Shown here: piece after piece, positions 48,529 through 60,216 of the stretch
Numbering within the stretch: position 1 is the first letter of the stretch
How the letters are laid out: every line of letters starts with the position of its first letter
Source: Psococerastis gibbosa
Lineage: Eukaryota; Arthropoda; Insecta; Psocodea; Psocidae
Length of the DNA: 64,000 nucleotides
Direction of reading: 5' to 3'
Assembly: GCA_963971405.1 (NCBI GenBank)
Contig: OZ020490.1
Location: forward strand, 11,208,874-11,272,873
The notes under the pieces: model-generated
Database searches by the model: none
Seen by the model: only the letters and a program-made list of their open reading frames with translations
What the model was told of the DNA's origin: nothing
Position numbers and translations under genes: made by a program

Positions 48529-48670
48529 CAAGGCCGTGCCCAGGTTTTGATTTCGGGGGTTCAAAAAAAAAATTTTACGTAATTTATTGATGAATTAATG
48601 GATAAATTCTTAAAACCATACAGGTTTACATAAAAAATTTATTTCAGGGGGGTCCCTGGGCACGGCCCTG
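48529..48670. mobile_element. 142-bp hAT-like MITE with perfect 8-bp target duplication
   Basis: Ends CAAGGCCGTGCCCAGG and CAGGGCCGTGCCCAGG are inverted. TTGAGGAC flanks both sides (48521-48528 and 48671-48678). Inserted into a repeat also present at about 45322-45420. A left-end copy starts near 30700. Confidence 0.92.
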
Positions 48671-48754
48671 TTGAGGACGCTTGTAATCTATTTTCTAGCG
48701 GCCAAAATACATCCGCAAAAAATACGTCAATGAAAAGATCTTCGAATAAAAACT

Positions 48755-49860
48755 GATAGCATAAGCTAAACACTGATTTTTTATGGTATATCCTATTTTT
48801 CTGACATTGTTACGACACTGCTGATAAATTGTGGCTAATGCTTCATATTCTTAAACAGAATTGCGCTAACCATCCATTGTTTTCCCTATAGCTCGGTTGG
48901 AAAATTCTTAAATTGTATGATATCCACGGCTGCACGTAAGCTAAACACTTCCTGATGGTATTTGTCATTTTTCTTGATTTTGGTATGTCTGTCAGATTGT
49001 AGCTAGTTCTTCGGAAACAGCGCCCGCCACAGCATCGCGCTAAACATTGCTTCCCGTATGGTTCGGCTGAAATATTATTGAATTATATGACGGAGCTGTA
49101 GCGTAAGCTAAACACTGATTTGCCATGACATTTGTAAATGTTCCTGATTTTGGTATGTTGCTGAGATCGTGGCTGGTTCTTCTGAAAAATCGCTACGCAT
49201 AGAGTCGCGCTAAGCACTAATTTCCCTATAGCTTATATAGCTGGAATATTCTTGAATTGCGTGACTGGCGCAGCTGTAGCGTAAGCTAAACACTGATTTG
49301 CCATGACATTTGGATTTGTTTCTGATTTTGGTATGTCGCTGTCTGTGTCGTGGCTAGTTCTTACGAACAAGCGGTCCGCAGTGTTACGCTAAGCATTGCT
49401 TTCCCTATGTAGCTTAGCTGGAATATTCTTGAATTTTGTGACTGCAGCGTAAGCTAAACACTGATTTGCCACGACATTTGTAACAGTTCCTGATTTTGGT
49501 ATACTGCTTAGTTCGTGGCTAGTTCTTCCGAATAAGCGCTCCGCAGCATCGCGGTAAGCATTGTCTTCGCCGTAGATAAGCTGGAATACTCTTGAATTCT
49601 GTTGCTGCCACAGCTGCAGCGTAAGCTAAGCACTGATTTGCCTGGGCATTTGTAAATTTTCCTGATATTGGTACACATGGCGCTGACGCCAGATAGATAG
49701 ATTGCCGTGGCTAATAATTCTTTGGAAAGAGGGCGCTTAGCATTGCTTTCCTTATGTAGCTCGGCTGGAATATTCTTGATTTTTCTGCTTGATAAGCCTA
49801 GCACTTTTTGATGGTATTTGTTCATTTTCTTGTTATCGGTATGACGGTTAGTTCGTGGCC
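48755..49860 (+). repeat. Seven-unit degenerate tandem array, period about 172 bp
   Basis: TAAGCTAA-type anchors (the last diverged to TAAGCCTA) at 48762, 48937, 49104, 49282, 49450, 49622 and 49793; spacings 175, 167, 178, 168, 172, 171. Each unit then has CACTGATTT, a CCTGATTTTGGTATG block, GTGGCTAGTTCTTC, a CGCTAAGCATTG block and GGCTGGAATATTCTTGAATT. Units differ by substitutions and indels, so the array is old. Confidence 0.85.
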
Positions 49861-51039
49861 AATTGTTGTGTCGTCATGGCAACGAGTGTCGTGACGGTAA
49901 TCAGTCTGTCGACGTTTCGGTGATACGATTGCTTCAGATGGGTATCGTGGCGTTTCTGACCTGTTTCATCTGGGTGTAGTTAGAGGCGTCATCAGTCACG
50001 GCTGCGGGTTCTCAGATGGGGTCAGAAATTAGTTGTATTTATCTGAAGAAATCCGCAGACTTGCATGATATCCTGTGTAATGTAAAATGTTTACGGGGGT
50101 GGCTTCAACTAGAGATTTGCGCTAGGCAGAAATGGCAACCACATTTTGCCTTGAAAAACGTAGCAAAAAGTTATTTTTGTGCCAAGCACTTGTTTCAATT
50201 TCTCTTTGGTCCGGGACACTGTTTGCTGGTCCCGTAACTGTTTCTCGCCCATCGGTTACCGCAACTTGGTATTTGGCAATTATAGCCTATCATCATTGGG
50301 TACATACTTTCAATTCATTTGCTCTTTAATGTATTTGAGCGAAGGTCTTTTCATTTATTTCTTATTAATGGCATGCCATCCTCATCTTGGTCGTGCAGTG
50401 TACTTGCTTATACTTCCATTTAACTTCACTTGTCAGCCTTGATGGCAAGACTAGCCAATTTATGTTTCCTTAGACCCTGACATAAGTTCTGATCCCATCA
50501 GATGATCCTGCGTTCTGTAACTATTAACTTTAAAAGCGTATAAATAAATTTAAAAATATATATCTATTCACCTTAATATTCGTGACAACAACTTGTACGA
50601 ATCTCAGTTTCGTTATCTAGTACTAACAACTTCGGGCGTTGGCTGAAGTAGAAGATTTTTTATTATCCAAAAGCCTCTTGATGGCTAATCGTTCCATTGT
50701 TTCTCCTTGCTTCTTTTGACCTGATGTCAATAGTAGCCTCTCTGCTGCGGAGAACTTTACCATTGATAAGGAATGGCCCGTCGAAGGTTACTCGGACTCA
50801 ATAATGTCAAGGCATTATTTCCGCTTCGTGTTACCTATAATTAAATTAGTAACTCTTTCCTTAAAGGTGCGGTAAGTTCTACTTAGGTTTAGGTACAAGT
50901 ATAGGTATTGTCCACTAAGTTGAACCCAAAGTTAATAAAAGATGGCGCCTAACGTAACCGCAAGCTATGTAAGGTGGAAGCCCTGAATCGTAAAGGGGAA
51001 ATGCGGGGGACATTCAAAGGAAATGACAAAGGGGGTTTA

Positions 51040-51180
51040 AGTGAATCTAACCGAGTTAGTAGGCTATTGGTATAGATTATTTAACAAAGGGTTAGATGGG
51101 CTTATATTGCCTGCTGTGTTAATAGTCATTAAAGACAGGGGCCTCACATTTAGAGTCGAGCCCATTGCCAGGTTCCAACC
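51040..51180 (-). repeat. Repeat family I, diverged copy
   Basis: The inverted relation to 11430-11600 shows in CCTGCTGTGTTAATAGTCAT. The hammerhead-like core is no longer intact (AGCCCATTGCCAGG in its place). Confidence 0.5.
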
Positions 51181-51684
51181 AGGTGGGTACGATGAGCATA
51201 TATACAGCCTAAAAAATGAAGCGACAAAACGTTGTGACTGAGATTTAGCTTGGAGGGTTTCGCCTTAAGCTAATGGCAGTCATAATGAAGCTATTAAGAT
51301 TGGCCGGTCAAGTTTTTTTTTTTTTTTTTAAATATTATATTATTTTCATACCAACAGGAATTTAATTCTATGGTAATACAAGTAACTTACTGCGCGGATT
51401 CTGTTGTCAACCCTGTCTGGTGTATTGTATCGGTTTCTGATTCGTCATTCAAGAGGTTTAGTGGATGTCGCTGCAGTCCCCTTCCCGCCATGCTTGCTTT
51501 ATACATTTTTCTCGGCAAAACGTGTTTTAGCCATTTCAAACGTTTTTTTACTTCTATAAAACGGGCTATGTCTCCTCCATTGAGTATTTCGTCTATTTCG
51601 GCGTTGTTTCCTCTACGCCACTCTCCGTTATCTTAAATAAGTCCTTAGGTGTTAGATATGTAGCGTAGTGGTACGGACTTAAAA

Positions 51685-51925
51685 GCCGGCCGCCTTACCA
51701 AGTTGAATCCAGCGGACCAGAGCAGGCTCAAAGATGCAGATAACTTGGTAGTGTGCACAGTGCCGGTAGGGAAACATGGTAGGACTTGTCCTGGTCACCT
51801 CCGAACTAATCGTGTGACTTCACAGTGTTTCCCAAGTGGTTCGGAATCCACTATAATCAGGAGGTCCCCTGTGTTATGGGCCCACACCGTGGCCTGGAAC
51901 TGTGTCCAACCATACTACTACTAAC
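51685..51925 (+). repeat. Repeat family F, copy 4
   Basis: Begins CCGGCCGCCTTACCAAG and ends CCATACTACTACTA, directly followed by SINE E. The first bases before it (GTAGCGTAGTGGTACGGACT) repeat the head of SINE E. Confidence 0.8.
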
Positions 51926-51926
51926 C

Positions 51927-52135
51927 TAGTGGTACGGACTCTGACCTTCACCCGAAAGGTTGTTGGTTCGAGTCCCACACTGTGTAGACATTTTCTGGCC
52001 ATGCTTTGGAGGGCATGTATAAAGCAGGCGGTCCCGGGCCTTCCTAGTTGAGTGTAAGAGAGGGCTTTATAGCCCTAACTCCACTAGGTTGGCTTAGTAA
52101 TAGAAACAATAAAAAGTCCTTATTTCTTTATTTAT
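51927..52135 (+). repeat. tRNA-derived SINE family E, copy 3
   Basis: TAGTGGTACGGACTCTGACC head, perfect B box GGTTCGAGTCC (51965-51975), GCAGGCGGTCCCGGGC body, and TTTATTTATTTATT tail. It is the cleanest copy in the window. Confidence 0.85.
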
Positions 52136-52239
52136 TTATTTATAGATTCTCCTTGTTGTCTTTCTTTCCAATTCTTGTTGTTCGTTGGCGTCTTTGGCTG
52201 TAAGATTCCAGGTTTCTGAACTTTTTCAAAATGCTGTAT

Positions 52240-52634
52240 GGCGGGGATTCCACCGACCGGCTAGGGCTAAATACAAAAACGGTGACGTGGTAGCAAACAT
52301 TCAAGTCTTAGGCGGGGTTTCCACCGACCTCGCATTGCAGAATGCAAATGACATTGACGGAAATTAGAATTTTTCCTTTTATAGAAATCTATTAAAATGT
52401 GTGTAATTAACATATCTCATGACGCCATTTTTTAATTTTAGTTTGTTTGTTTGTGATTTTACTCTATGATCATTGATCAATTTTAAGTATGGCATAGAGT
52501 TAAACAAACATTTCCGTCAATGTCATTTACATTCTGCAATGCGAGGTCGGTGGAAACCCCGCCTAAGTCTTGAATGTCTGCTACCACGTCACCGTTTTTG
52601 TATTTAGCCCTAGCCGGTCGGTGGAATCCCCGCC
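52240..52634. mobile_element. Nested Harbinger-like MITE, copy A3
   Basis: 395 bp, ends GGCGGGGATTCCACCGACCG inverted on both sides, perfect TAT duplication (52237-52239, 52635-52637). The inner foldback starts GGCGGGGTTTCCACCGACC. Arms of about 125 bp are nearly identical, so this copy is among the youngest. Confidence 0.9.
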
Positions 52635-54319
52635 TATGCTCATAATTATGCTAATAACCCTTGTCCCCCAAATTCATGTTGACTCTAAACAAAACAAGTA
52701 ATCATTGTCAGGGTGACCACTGACCTCCAACACATCTAAATTAGCTTTGCCTTTGCCGCGGCCCCTATACCTACAATACAAGGTAATAGCTGCAATACAA
52801 GAATGTATACCTAATCTTAACGCAAGAGCCGAACGGTATTGCTTCGAAAGTAGCCTAATCGATATTTTAATGGGATTTTAAGACACTTCAATCTGATACT
52901 CGTGCTGTTATAGCACAAAATCAACCAAGCAAAAAATTGCTACGATATTGCCTTTTTTTTAAAAAAATGAAAGCAAGCCACTGAATTTACTAGTAGTATA
53001 GCACGGTATTGCACTTTTTTATAGATTTTAGTCAAGTAAAGTAATATTCAGTAAGAGGAGACTGACTGTATAGAATTTTTGGCCTACTCCATAACCTGAC
53101 TATCTTGATATAAATATATAATGTAATATAAATTCGTCATATATATTTTTTTATAAAAAGTACTTGATGCAGGAAGGCGTCAACTTCTTTTGGTGAAGTA
53201 ATTTTTTTCAAAGTGATAAAAATAAAATAAAATATTTTATGGATTTCGCATATGTATTTTCAAATTAAAGGGAAGCTTTCAATGTTTTTATTTAATGACA
53301 TGGGGGGATACTGAAAGCCACGAAAACTAATTTCTCAGCACAGAGCCCTTATATAGACAGAAATGCCCTTTAAACACCTCCTAAAATATGTAAATTGTGA
53401 TAATACACTATAGACTTTGTCTTGTGAACTGTTGGCAATCCTTAAAAAAAGAAAGAGTATAAATTCTATTTCCGGAATGTATCGCCTGTTCCTCCCTTTA
53501 ACTATAGATTTTATAGATTAATAATAGGTCATGTAATCAAATTTATATTTATTGTAGCCTATCATTATAGCAGTTTATATATTTCAGTGGAGAATTTAAT
53601 TAATTAGCTCTCACGTCATGCTGTTAAAAAAATAAAATAAATAAAAAATAATAATGGAAACATCAGAAGTATCAGCACAAATGTCACCTGCAATCTTATG
53701 TTAAAATCAATTTACGATAACTTCCGTATAGTAGTAAATAAATTCCAACCCAATACTGCAGTCGTAGCAAGAGTTATCAAGTTAACTTATTATACTAGAG
53801 TTAAAAATGTAGACAAAACAGTACTTTGCATTCTAAAAATATTTTGTTTACATTTTTAACCTCGGTAATAAGTTAAATTGGTAACTCGTGCTAAACCTGC
53901 TGGAACAGGAAAGTTTTGAAATTCTGGTTACCGGGAGTTCTTCATTGGTAGCATGACTGCCTGGGGGTGTTCCACGGGATGTCAGAATCTAGTGAAAGTG
54001 GTCCGGAGAACGTTTGATGCCCTTTACAGTTATGCAAAACTTAATAACACGCTTCATTACAGGTTTTATTATATTTTTATGCAATTTTATTATATATGAA
54101 CTTGATTGGTGCCAGTTCTTGGGTAAATCAGTTAAGAGCAATTCAGAGTATCTTTTTTTTTTTTTTACAAATTCGATTGAATTGTTCTCTTCCGTTTTCA
54201 CTTAATTATTATTACTGGATAATATACTGTGTGTGCTGAATTCTTTCGAACAGTCATGGGATGCTGTTCGGGCTAGAATCTAATTTTTCGCATTCTACCC
54301 AATAATATACCTAGAGGAA

Positions 54320-54520
54320 TGTATCTTAAATAAAAATAAATAAATATTGACTTTTGTTCTATTACTAAGCCAACCTAGCGGAGTTAGAGCTATGAAGTAG
54401 CCTCTCTTGCACTCAACTGGAAAGACCCGGGACCGCCTGCTTTACATGCAAGTGTGGGACTAGAACCAACAACCTTTCGGGTGAAAGTCGGAGTCTGTGC
54501 CACTACTCTACATGTCCTGA
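54320..54520 (-). repeat. tRNA-derived SINE family E, copy 4
   Basis: Minus-strand copy with a mutated B box (GGTTCTAGTCC) and a deletion in the body between CTTGCATGTAAAGCAGGC and the B box. Confidence 0.7.
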
Positions 54521-54546
54521 GATCTTAGTGGATGGTCGTGATGTTA

Positions 54547-54926
54547 GGCGCCCATTCCACCGACCGGCTAGGGCTATTTACAAAAACGGTGACGTGGTAG
54601 CAGGCATTCAAGACTTAGGTGGCGTTTCCACCGACCTCGCATTGCAGAATGCAAATGACATTGACGGAAATTAGAATTTTTCTTTTTATAGAAATCTATT
54701 AAAATGTTTGTACTTAACATATCCCATGACGCCATTTTTTAATTTTAGTTTGTTTGTGATTTTACTCTATGATCATTGATCAATTTTAACTATGGCATAG
54801 AGGAAAATAAACATTTCCGTCAATTCTGCAATGCGAGGTCGATGGAAACCCCACCTAAGTTTTGAATGTCTGCTACCATGTCACTGTTTTTGTAAATAGC
54901 CCTAGCCGGTCGGTGGAATGGGCGCC
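54547..54926. mobile_element. Nested Harbinger-like MITE, copy A4
   Basis: 380 bp, ends GGCGCCCATTCCACCGACCG, flanks TTA/TGA. The inner element 54618-54855 (238 bp, ends GGTGGCGTTTCC / GGTGGGGTTTCC) is itself flanked by TTA/TAA. Confidence 0.88.
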
Positions 54927-55620
54927 TGATAGTTACCTACCTGATAAGTAGCCGGGTTAACCAATGAACCTTTGTGAAACATTCTATGTTACTTTCATAA
55001 AAACCAATAATACCGATAGTTCAGTGTCAAAACAATGAATGGACGGGCCTACATAACGTACTAGTACGTGTACTGAAAGTAATGGAATATAATTCTGTGT
55101 GCACTGAGCTACATGCTAATGACTACCAGCTTATTCCGAAATGGACTCGTGTCCTCTATTATCCATAATAAATAGCATGCCGCTGTCAAGTTGCATCATT
55201 TTTGTATACGACTTTAGTAGTGCAATAACAATAGGCCGCAAGACAACGAATTTTGACCCTGTAGAGTCTGTGTCTATAGGTTTTTACGCCATAGTAGTCT
55301 TAATTAGGGCGCGCGCTGCTTGTGCAAACACGGCTTTTCTGAGGATGCCAACCGTGGATATTTGGCCACCCCTTAATCAATACAAGATATGTTGGTTTAT
55401 GTATATGTTACGAAGTGATGGAAGAAATGTTTGGCCACAGCTTTGGAAAGCGTGAAAAATATGAAAGGTTATAGGTTATTAGGTGCATAAAATGTGGACA
55501 ATCTGTGTATCATATCAAAATCTTGGTTCCCAAACTTTTCTGGAGGCGGTGCCCCGCATGACCCGAACTTATAGCTTATATATTATAAGCCCTACTGCCC
55601 ATCAATGGACGGCTTTACGA

Positions 55621-55896
55621 AATCTCCAAAAGGAAGACGAGATTATTTTTAAAGCATGGTCAAGTCTTCCAGACTCGTATGGACAGCTGAAGAAATAAGC
55701 TTTTGGCATAGTTTCAATGTTCGGTTCCACTTGTTTGTGTGATTGTGCATTTTCACAAATGAATATAATTAAAAACAAGATTAGGAGCAAGCTGAGCAAT
55801 GCCCATTTGGAAGCTTCCATGTTGCTCAAATTGTCCACGTACAAGACAGATATTTCGGCGCTGTCAAATGAGATGCAGAGTCAAGTATCCCATTAA
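55621..55896 (+). pseudogene. hAT transposase C-terminal remnant (ZBED/SCAND3-like)
   Basis: Reads NLQKEDEIIFKAWSSLPDSY then, after an in-frame TAA (55696-55698), FGSTCLCDCAFSQMNIIKNK, KLSNAHLEASMLLKLSTYKT and LSNEMQSQVSH. This is the C-terminal dimerisation region of hAT-type transposases, the group also domesticated as ZBED- and GTF2IRD2-like genes. One stop breaks it and no N-terminus is seen. Confidence 0.75.
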
Positions 55897-56085
55897 AGTG
55901 ATAAAAAAAATAATTTTGAAATATGTCTTTTTTGTATAAGCTTACCTGTTGTAACTATTGCATTAAAGGTAGATAAAGCTCAAACTGTGGTAGCTTAAAA
56001 ACCTTCCAATTCGCAAGTTCATTCTGATTTTTTTTTCTTATTTTGACACACAAATAACCCCCCCCCCAAAAAAAAAAAAAAAAAA

Positions 56086-56307
56086 AAAATGGGCTGGATC
56101 CTTCCCTGGCTGCAGCAAAATATCGGCTGCAGCATTCAGCTTATTCCGGTGCTTAGTTTTTTTTAACACATACCTTGAGAAACCTGCCTCGCTTTTATAA
56201 GGGGTTGGGAATGGCAGAACTGCTTTTACAAATGCAATTTTTGAAAAGCTCTGAGGTCTTTTGCTATTAAAAATATAATTTAAAAAAAAAACTGTTATAG
56301 CTTTCAA
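56086..56307 (-). pseudogene. Second hAT transposase remnant
   Basis: The minus strand reads PTPYKSEAGFSRYVLKKTKH and RNKLNAAADILLQPGKDPAH, matching the family's 'Y-x-C-E-x-G-F-S...K-T-K-x-R-N-x-L' block from a subfamily different from its neighbour. Truncated at both ends. Confidence 0.65.
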
Positions 56308-56794
56308 TTATCATTTATTTATAGGTATATTTTACCTAGTCTAACGTCTAATATGGAATTGAATTAGCCCCAAAGCGCCGCGAGTTGCCGTGGTTCACAG
56401 TTTGGGAACCACTGATCTAGAGGAACGTTTCTTCTACTACTAGTACATGTAAATACTGTATATACAGTTTGTACAGTATATCAACGGTAAACTTCCTCTT
56501 AAAACGTATGCGTTGTTGACGCTCCCCAAAATGCCTTCGTCACTTATTCCATAAAGCACATTACTATTTCTTCATGCCGTAACTAACCAATAATGACTAT
56601 ATGCGTACCTAGGCGGTACATGGCATTTCCCACCGTAGATTTGATAGAACATGCAAAGCGTGACTTTACAGTTGAACAGCCTGCAATTTTACGACCACTT
56701 GACTCATTCAGTAATAGGCTACATTCATGTTCACACCTTGCACCCGCACCTGTTCAAATAAATGAAGTGCATTGCTTTTCTATTTATAGGTTAG

Positions 56795-57010
56795 TATAAG
56801 GGAAGCTTTGTGATGGTCGAAAAAATTTAGATTGCGAGATTTCAACGGATTTTCGCATTTTGAGGACCCAGGAGCCGAAAAGTGGTTGTTACGAAATGTC
56901 TGTCTGTCTGCCTGTTCGTCGTTGGATTGGTTTTGTTGGGTTTTGGATGGTTGGATTTTTACGAAATTTGACATGTACATAGGTGCCTACACCTTATAAA
57001 AATCGCGGGG
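56795..57010 (-). repeat. Repeat family G, partial copy
   Basis: Has AGTATAAGGGAAGCTTTGTG and the GTCTGTCTG block, but the flank is lost on the far side. Similar short pieces occur at 14805-15030, 29405-29640 and 38990-39275. Confidence 0.65.
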
Positions 57011-57119
57011 CGTTTTTTATATTATGTTGAGCTAATTCTACTATTGCATCTTCCCTTGGATTATGACATATAGAAGGCGATATTTTTCGTTTCTCAACAC
57101 ATGGCTGAAGTATGTAATT

Positions 57120-57310
57120 TCTAAGCCAGTAAGTCAACGTACGGGAGTTAGGGCTATATAAAGCCCTTTCTTATCCACTAAAATAAGTAGGTCTGGGACC
57201 ACCTACTTTACATTCCCTTCAAAGCATAGCCAGAAAATGCAGGAAGGGTGGGACTCGAACCATCAACCTTTTGGGTGGACGTCAGAGTCCGTACCAATGC
57301 TCTACATGTC
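57120..57310 (-). repeat. tRNA-derived SINE family E, copy 5
   Basis: Minus-strand copy with a B-box GGTTCGAGTCC match (complement GGACTCGAACC near 57252) and the GGGCTATATAAAGCCC-like segment. Confidence 0.75.
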
Positions 57311-58519
57311 TTTACTTCTTCGTTAAGCCTGGGCCCCTACTTTTGACACATACAACTTTGATCGCCATCTTGTCTATTAGAAATATACTTCTTACCTATA
57401 CGGATATTCTGCAATTTTATTAGTATATACTGTATATGCATATATATTTACAATTAGCATGCAGGAGGGGGAGTGGGTCAAGCATAAAATATGAACATAA
57501 GAAAAGCTTGCAGTTTGTTCATTTACATAGAACGTTGCCTCTTTTTAAGATAAGTTTCGCAAGACTTATAAGAAATAAGGCACTATACCCCCAATGTAAA
57601 CACGGATTGACAACCCTTTTGTTTGACCCGCTCCCGCACCCACTTGCTACAAAGGGTCCCAAGGGCCACTCCCAACACCGGCAACACTCTTAGAAATGAC
57701 TCGGCCATGCATTTAAACATGGCGGTGCTGTCCAGTACTTGTTACCGAAGCATTTCTATGAGTGGATTGAACGACCCTAACAGCCGCGATTACCTTTAGC
57801 TTCAGGAGATCTCATCTATAACAACTGATTTAAGAAATAGATTGGAAAATTAATACTATATCCCACAAAGTGGTCTTATTTCAAATAACCTTCACCGCAA
57901 TTGTTAAAACCATGCCCAGAATTTAGAAATGGCGGGTAAACACCTTTTAAAAATCCTACTGGTCAGTAGAGTCTTCATATATGTCGGCCTTGCCTTCTCT
58001 TTGCCCTTAAAGCAGTCAGTGTAGTGTATTGTACGGTACTGCCGAGCATCATCTCTTCTTGATCTCCTGTTTTCATAGTTAGCTTGCCTACCGGGAGGTC
58101 AGTGTTGTCGGGCAGTTCTGACACATTTTGACAGGATGACCATGGCATACCTGGACAAGTATGTACCTAAGTAGGTACACGGCGTCGTGCCGCAATCTTT
58201 GATTATCGCTAGGTTTAATGATGCCCTTTTTAGGTGCGCTTTTATGAATGCCGCGCAAAAATGTACTGTAATTGTTGTCGTTGATGGAGACGGTGATCTT
58301 CTAAGCCTGCCATGTAATAAAAACTATGTTATTACGTAGATATAATGTATACTGTACAATATACTGTTTCTATGTAAGATAATCTGCGCCCTGCTGGATG
58401 AATAGCCCATATAAAAAGTGACAAGCCCGTTGCTTCATGTACAGTATTTTAAATAATTGAAGTTTTCTTGGTGCTGGTCTTCAGAATTATGTTTATTGCA
58501 AGTCATGACTTATAAGTAA

Positions 58520-58700
58520 GCGACATTGGTGGCCAGGTGGTAGCGTGCTTGTACTTGTACGAGCCTCTACACACCTTGCGATCGGAGACGTGTCGTAACT
58601 CTGCACAAGTACCTATTAGGTTACTTAGTGAGGCGATTGGAGAGGTTAATCGGGTACATTATTCTTTAAATTGTAAACGGTAAACTAAAAAAATAAAAAT
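58520..58700 (+). repeat. SINE family D, copy 7
   Basis: TGGCCAGGTGGTAGCGTGC head with a good A-box match, GCGATCGGAGACGTGTCG region, A-rich end. Confidence 0.75.
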
Positions 58701-58757
58701 CATGAAACTTTTCTATTTCGAAGAATCATAATTTTTTATTGCTCTATGATCGATATT

Positions 58758-58989
58758 CAGATTTTTATTTTAAATACCGCCTCAGCTATAAACAGAATAA
58801 AAAAACTACGGTATTTGGTTTAAGTTACTGATTTAGTTTTTCCGATCGATTTCTGGTTGGTAAATATATATCAACACGAAACCATTTAAAGAAGCATTAC
58901 AATAACACTTTCCAACTTTTGTCATTTTTCCGCCTTTTAAAAATGGGGGGGGGGGTAACTCCCGTGACCCCCCTTTGTGTCCGCCACTG
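58758..58989. mobile_element. hAT-like MITE family H, copy 1
   Basis: The right end TCCGCCACTG is intact; the left end is reduced to CAG. Flanking 8-mers TCGATATT and CGGATATT match at 6 of 8. The interior shares GCCGCCTCAGCTATAA-type sequence with 59967-60216 and has a G run (58945-58955). Confidence 0.7.
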
Positions 58990-59596
58990 CGGATATTTCA
59001 TGTCAAAATTGATTTTCTACACCCAGTAGTAACGTTATCTTGATTATTCATGAATTCATCCCAAAATTATTGTACTTTTTTTTACTTTTGTATTATTAGC
59101 TTGCGATAGCGAAATTACACAATATCTTTTTGCATCATCATAAGAAATGAGCAACTTCCCGGTCTTATTAGTGCCAGTATCATCATATTTTGGCCTTAAG
59201 ATATCCGCTTGTAACTAACTACTCGAATTGGCTTGATGGCAATATGGCATTTGATCTGAGGAAGATGATATGGCACTTTTTACGATCGTACCTTGAAATG
59301 GCATCGGTACTTCATATAAGGAAACTTTAATTTTTACCATTACTGTTACGCTGTATTGTATTTTTATATTCGATTGACTTGCTCTTAATTGTGCTGCTGT
59401 CATTCCTTGTATTAGTCTATGGAAATTTATATTTCTTCACCAGCGAGCAATTAAAAAGAATGATTGAGGGTAAAGGCAAGAACTAAAAAGCTACTTTAGC
59501 CGGTTTTTATGAATTTGATCTTTACCGAAGCTACAGTATATGTACTATATATAAACAACTTCGCCATTGATTGTAGCATTTCAAGAATTAACATAA

Positions 59597-59860
59597 GTAG
59601 TAGTAGTAGTAGTAGAATGGTTGGACACAGTCCCAGGCCACGGTGTGGGCCCATAGGACAGTGGACCTCCTTATTTCCTGATTATAGTGGATTCCGAACC
59701 ACTTGGGAAACACAGTGAAGTCACACGATTAGTTCGGAGGTGACCAGGACAAGTCCTACCATGTTTCCCTACCGGCACTGTGCACACGACCATGTTATCT
59801 GCATCTTTGAACCTGCTCTGGTCCGCTGTATTCAACATGGTATGGCGGCCGGCCCGTCAA
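59597..59860 (-). repeat. Repeat family F, copy 5
   Basis: Inverted, with (AGT)n at 59597-59613 as the complement of the (ACT)n tail. Very close to the 34660 and 51685 copies, so young. Confidence 0.8.
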
Positions 59861-59966
59861 CATAAGTAGCAAACTTATTAGTATAAAAAATCTTTTAAAA
59901 AACCTACCATTTGTGCTGTGAATCAGTAATACCACTGATTGGAGATTGGCCTAGCGACAGTGTGAA

Positions 59967-60216
59967 CAGTGGCGGATTTTTTATTCTCAAAATGCCGCCT
60001 CAGCTATAAGCTGAGAATGAAAATAATACAGTATTTGATTTAAGTAACTGATTTTAATTTTCCGGACAATACTGGTTGGTACATACAAAACCATGAAAGA
60101 TGTATTACAATAACTGTTTCATGTTTAAAAAAAAGCTGCTATTTTGCCGCCTTTTTCAAATTTTTGGAGGGGGTCATGACCCCCCCCCCCCCCCCACCCC
60201 TCTGTGTCCGCCACTG
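59967..60216. mobile_element. hAT-like MITE family H, copy 2
   Basis: 250 bp, ends CAGTGGCGGA and TCCGCCACTG, flanked by AGTGTGAA / AGTGCGGA (6 of 8 identical), fitting the 8-bp duplication of hAT. A C run of about 17 lies near 60180. Confidence 0.85.

Larger units (their letters stand above)
55523..56414. mobile_element. Degenerate hAT element with two opposed transposase remnants
   Basis: Inverted ends TTGGTTCCCAAAC (55523-55535) and CAGTTTGGGAACCACTG (56398-56414) match the CAGNGGTTCCCAAAC type common in hAT elements. Inside are two separate transposase C-terminal remnants on opposite strands (55621-55896 + and 56086-56307 -). The interior has A and C runs at 56058-56088. Confidence 0.6.

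Noticed and set aside
49508..49825. 105-residue minus-strand frame
   Set aside because: It lies wholly within the 172-bp tandem array and is interrupted in neighbouring units.
48755..49860. CRISPR-like spaced repeats
   Set aside because: Unit length near 172 bp, degenerate throughout and without unique spacers; animal context.
55141..55455. 104-residue + frame
   Set aside because: No recognisable motif, no splice context, and next to hAT debris; likely chance.
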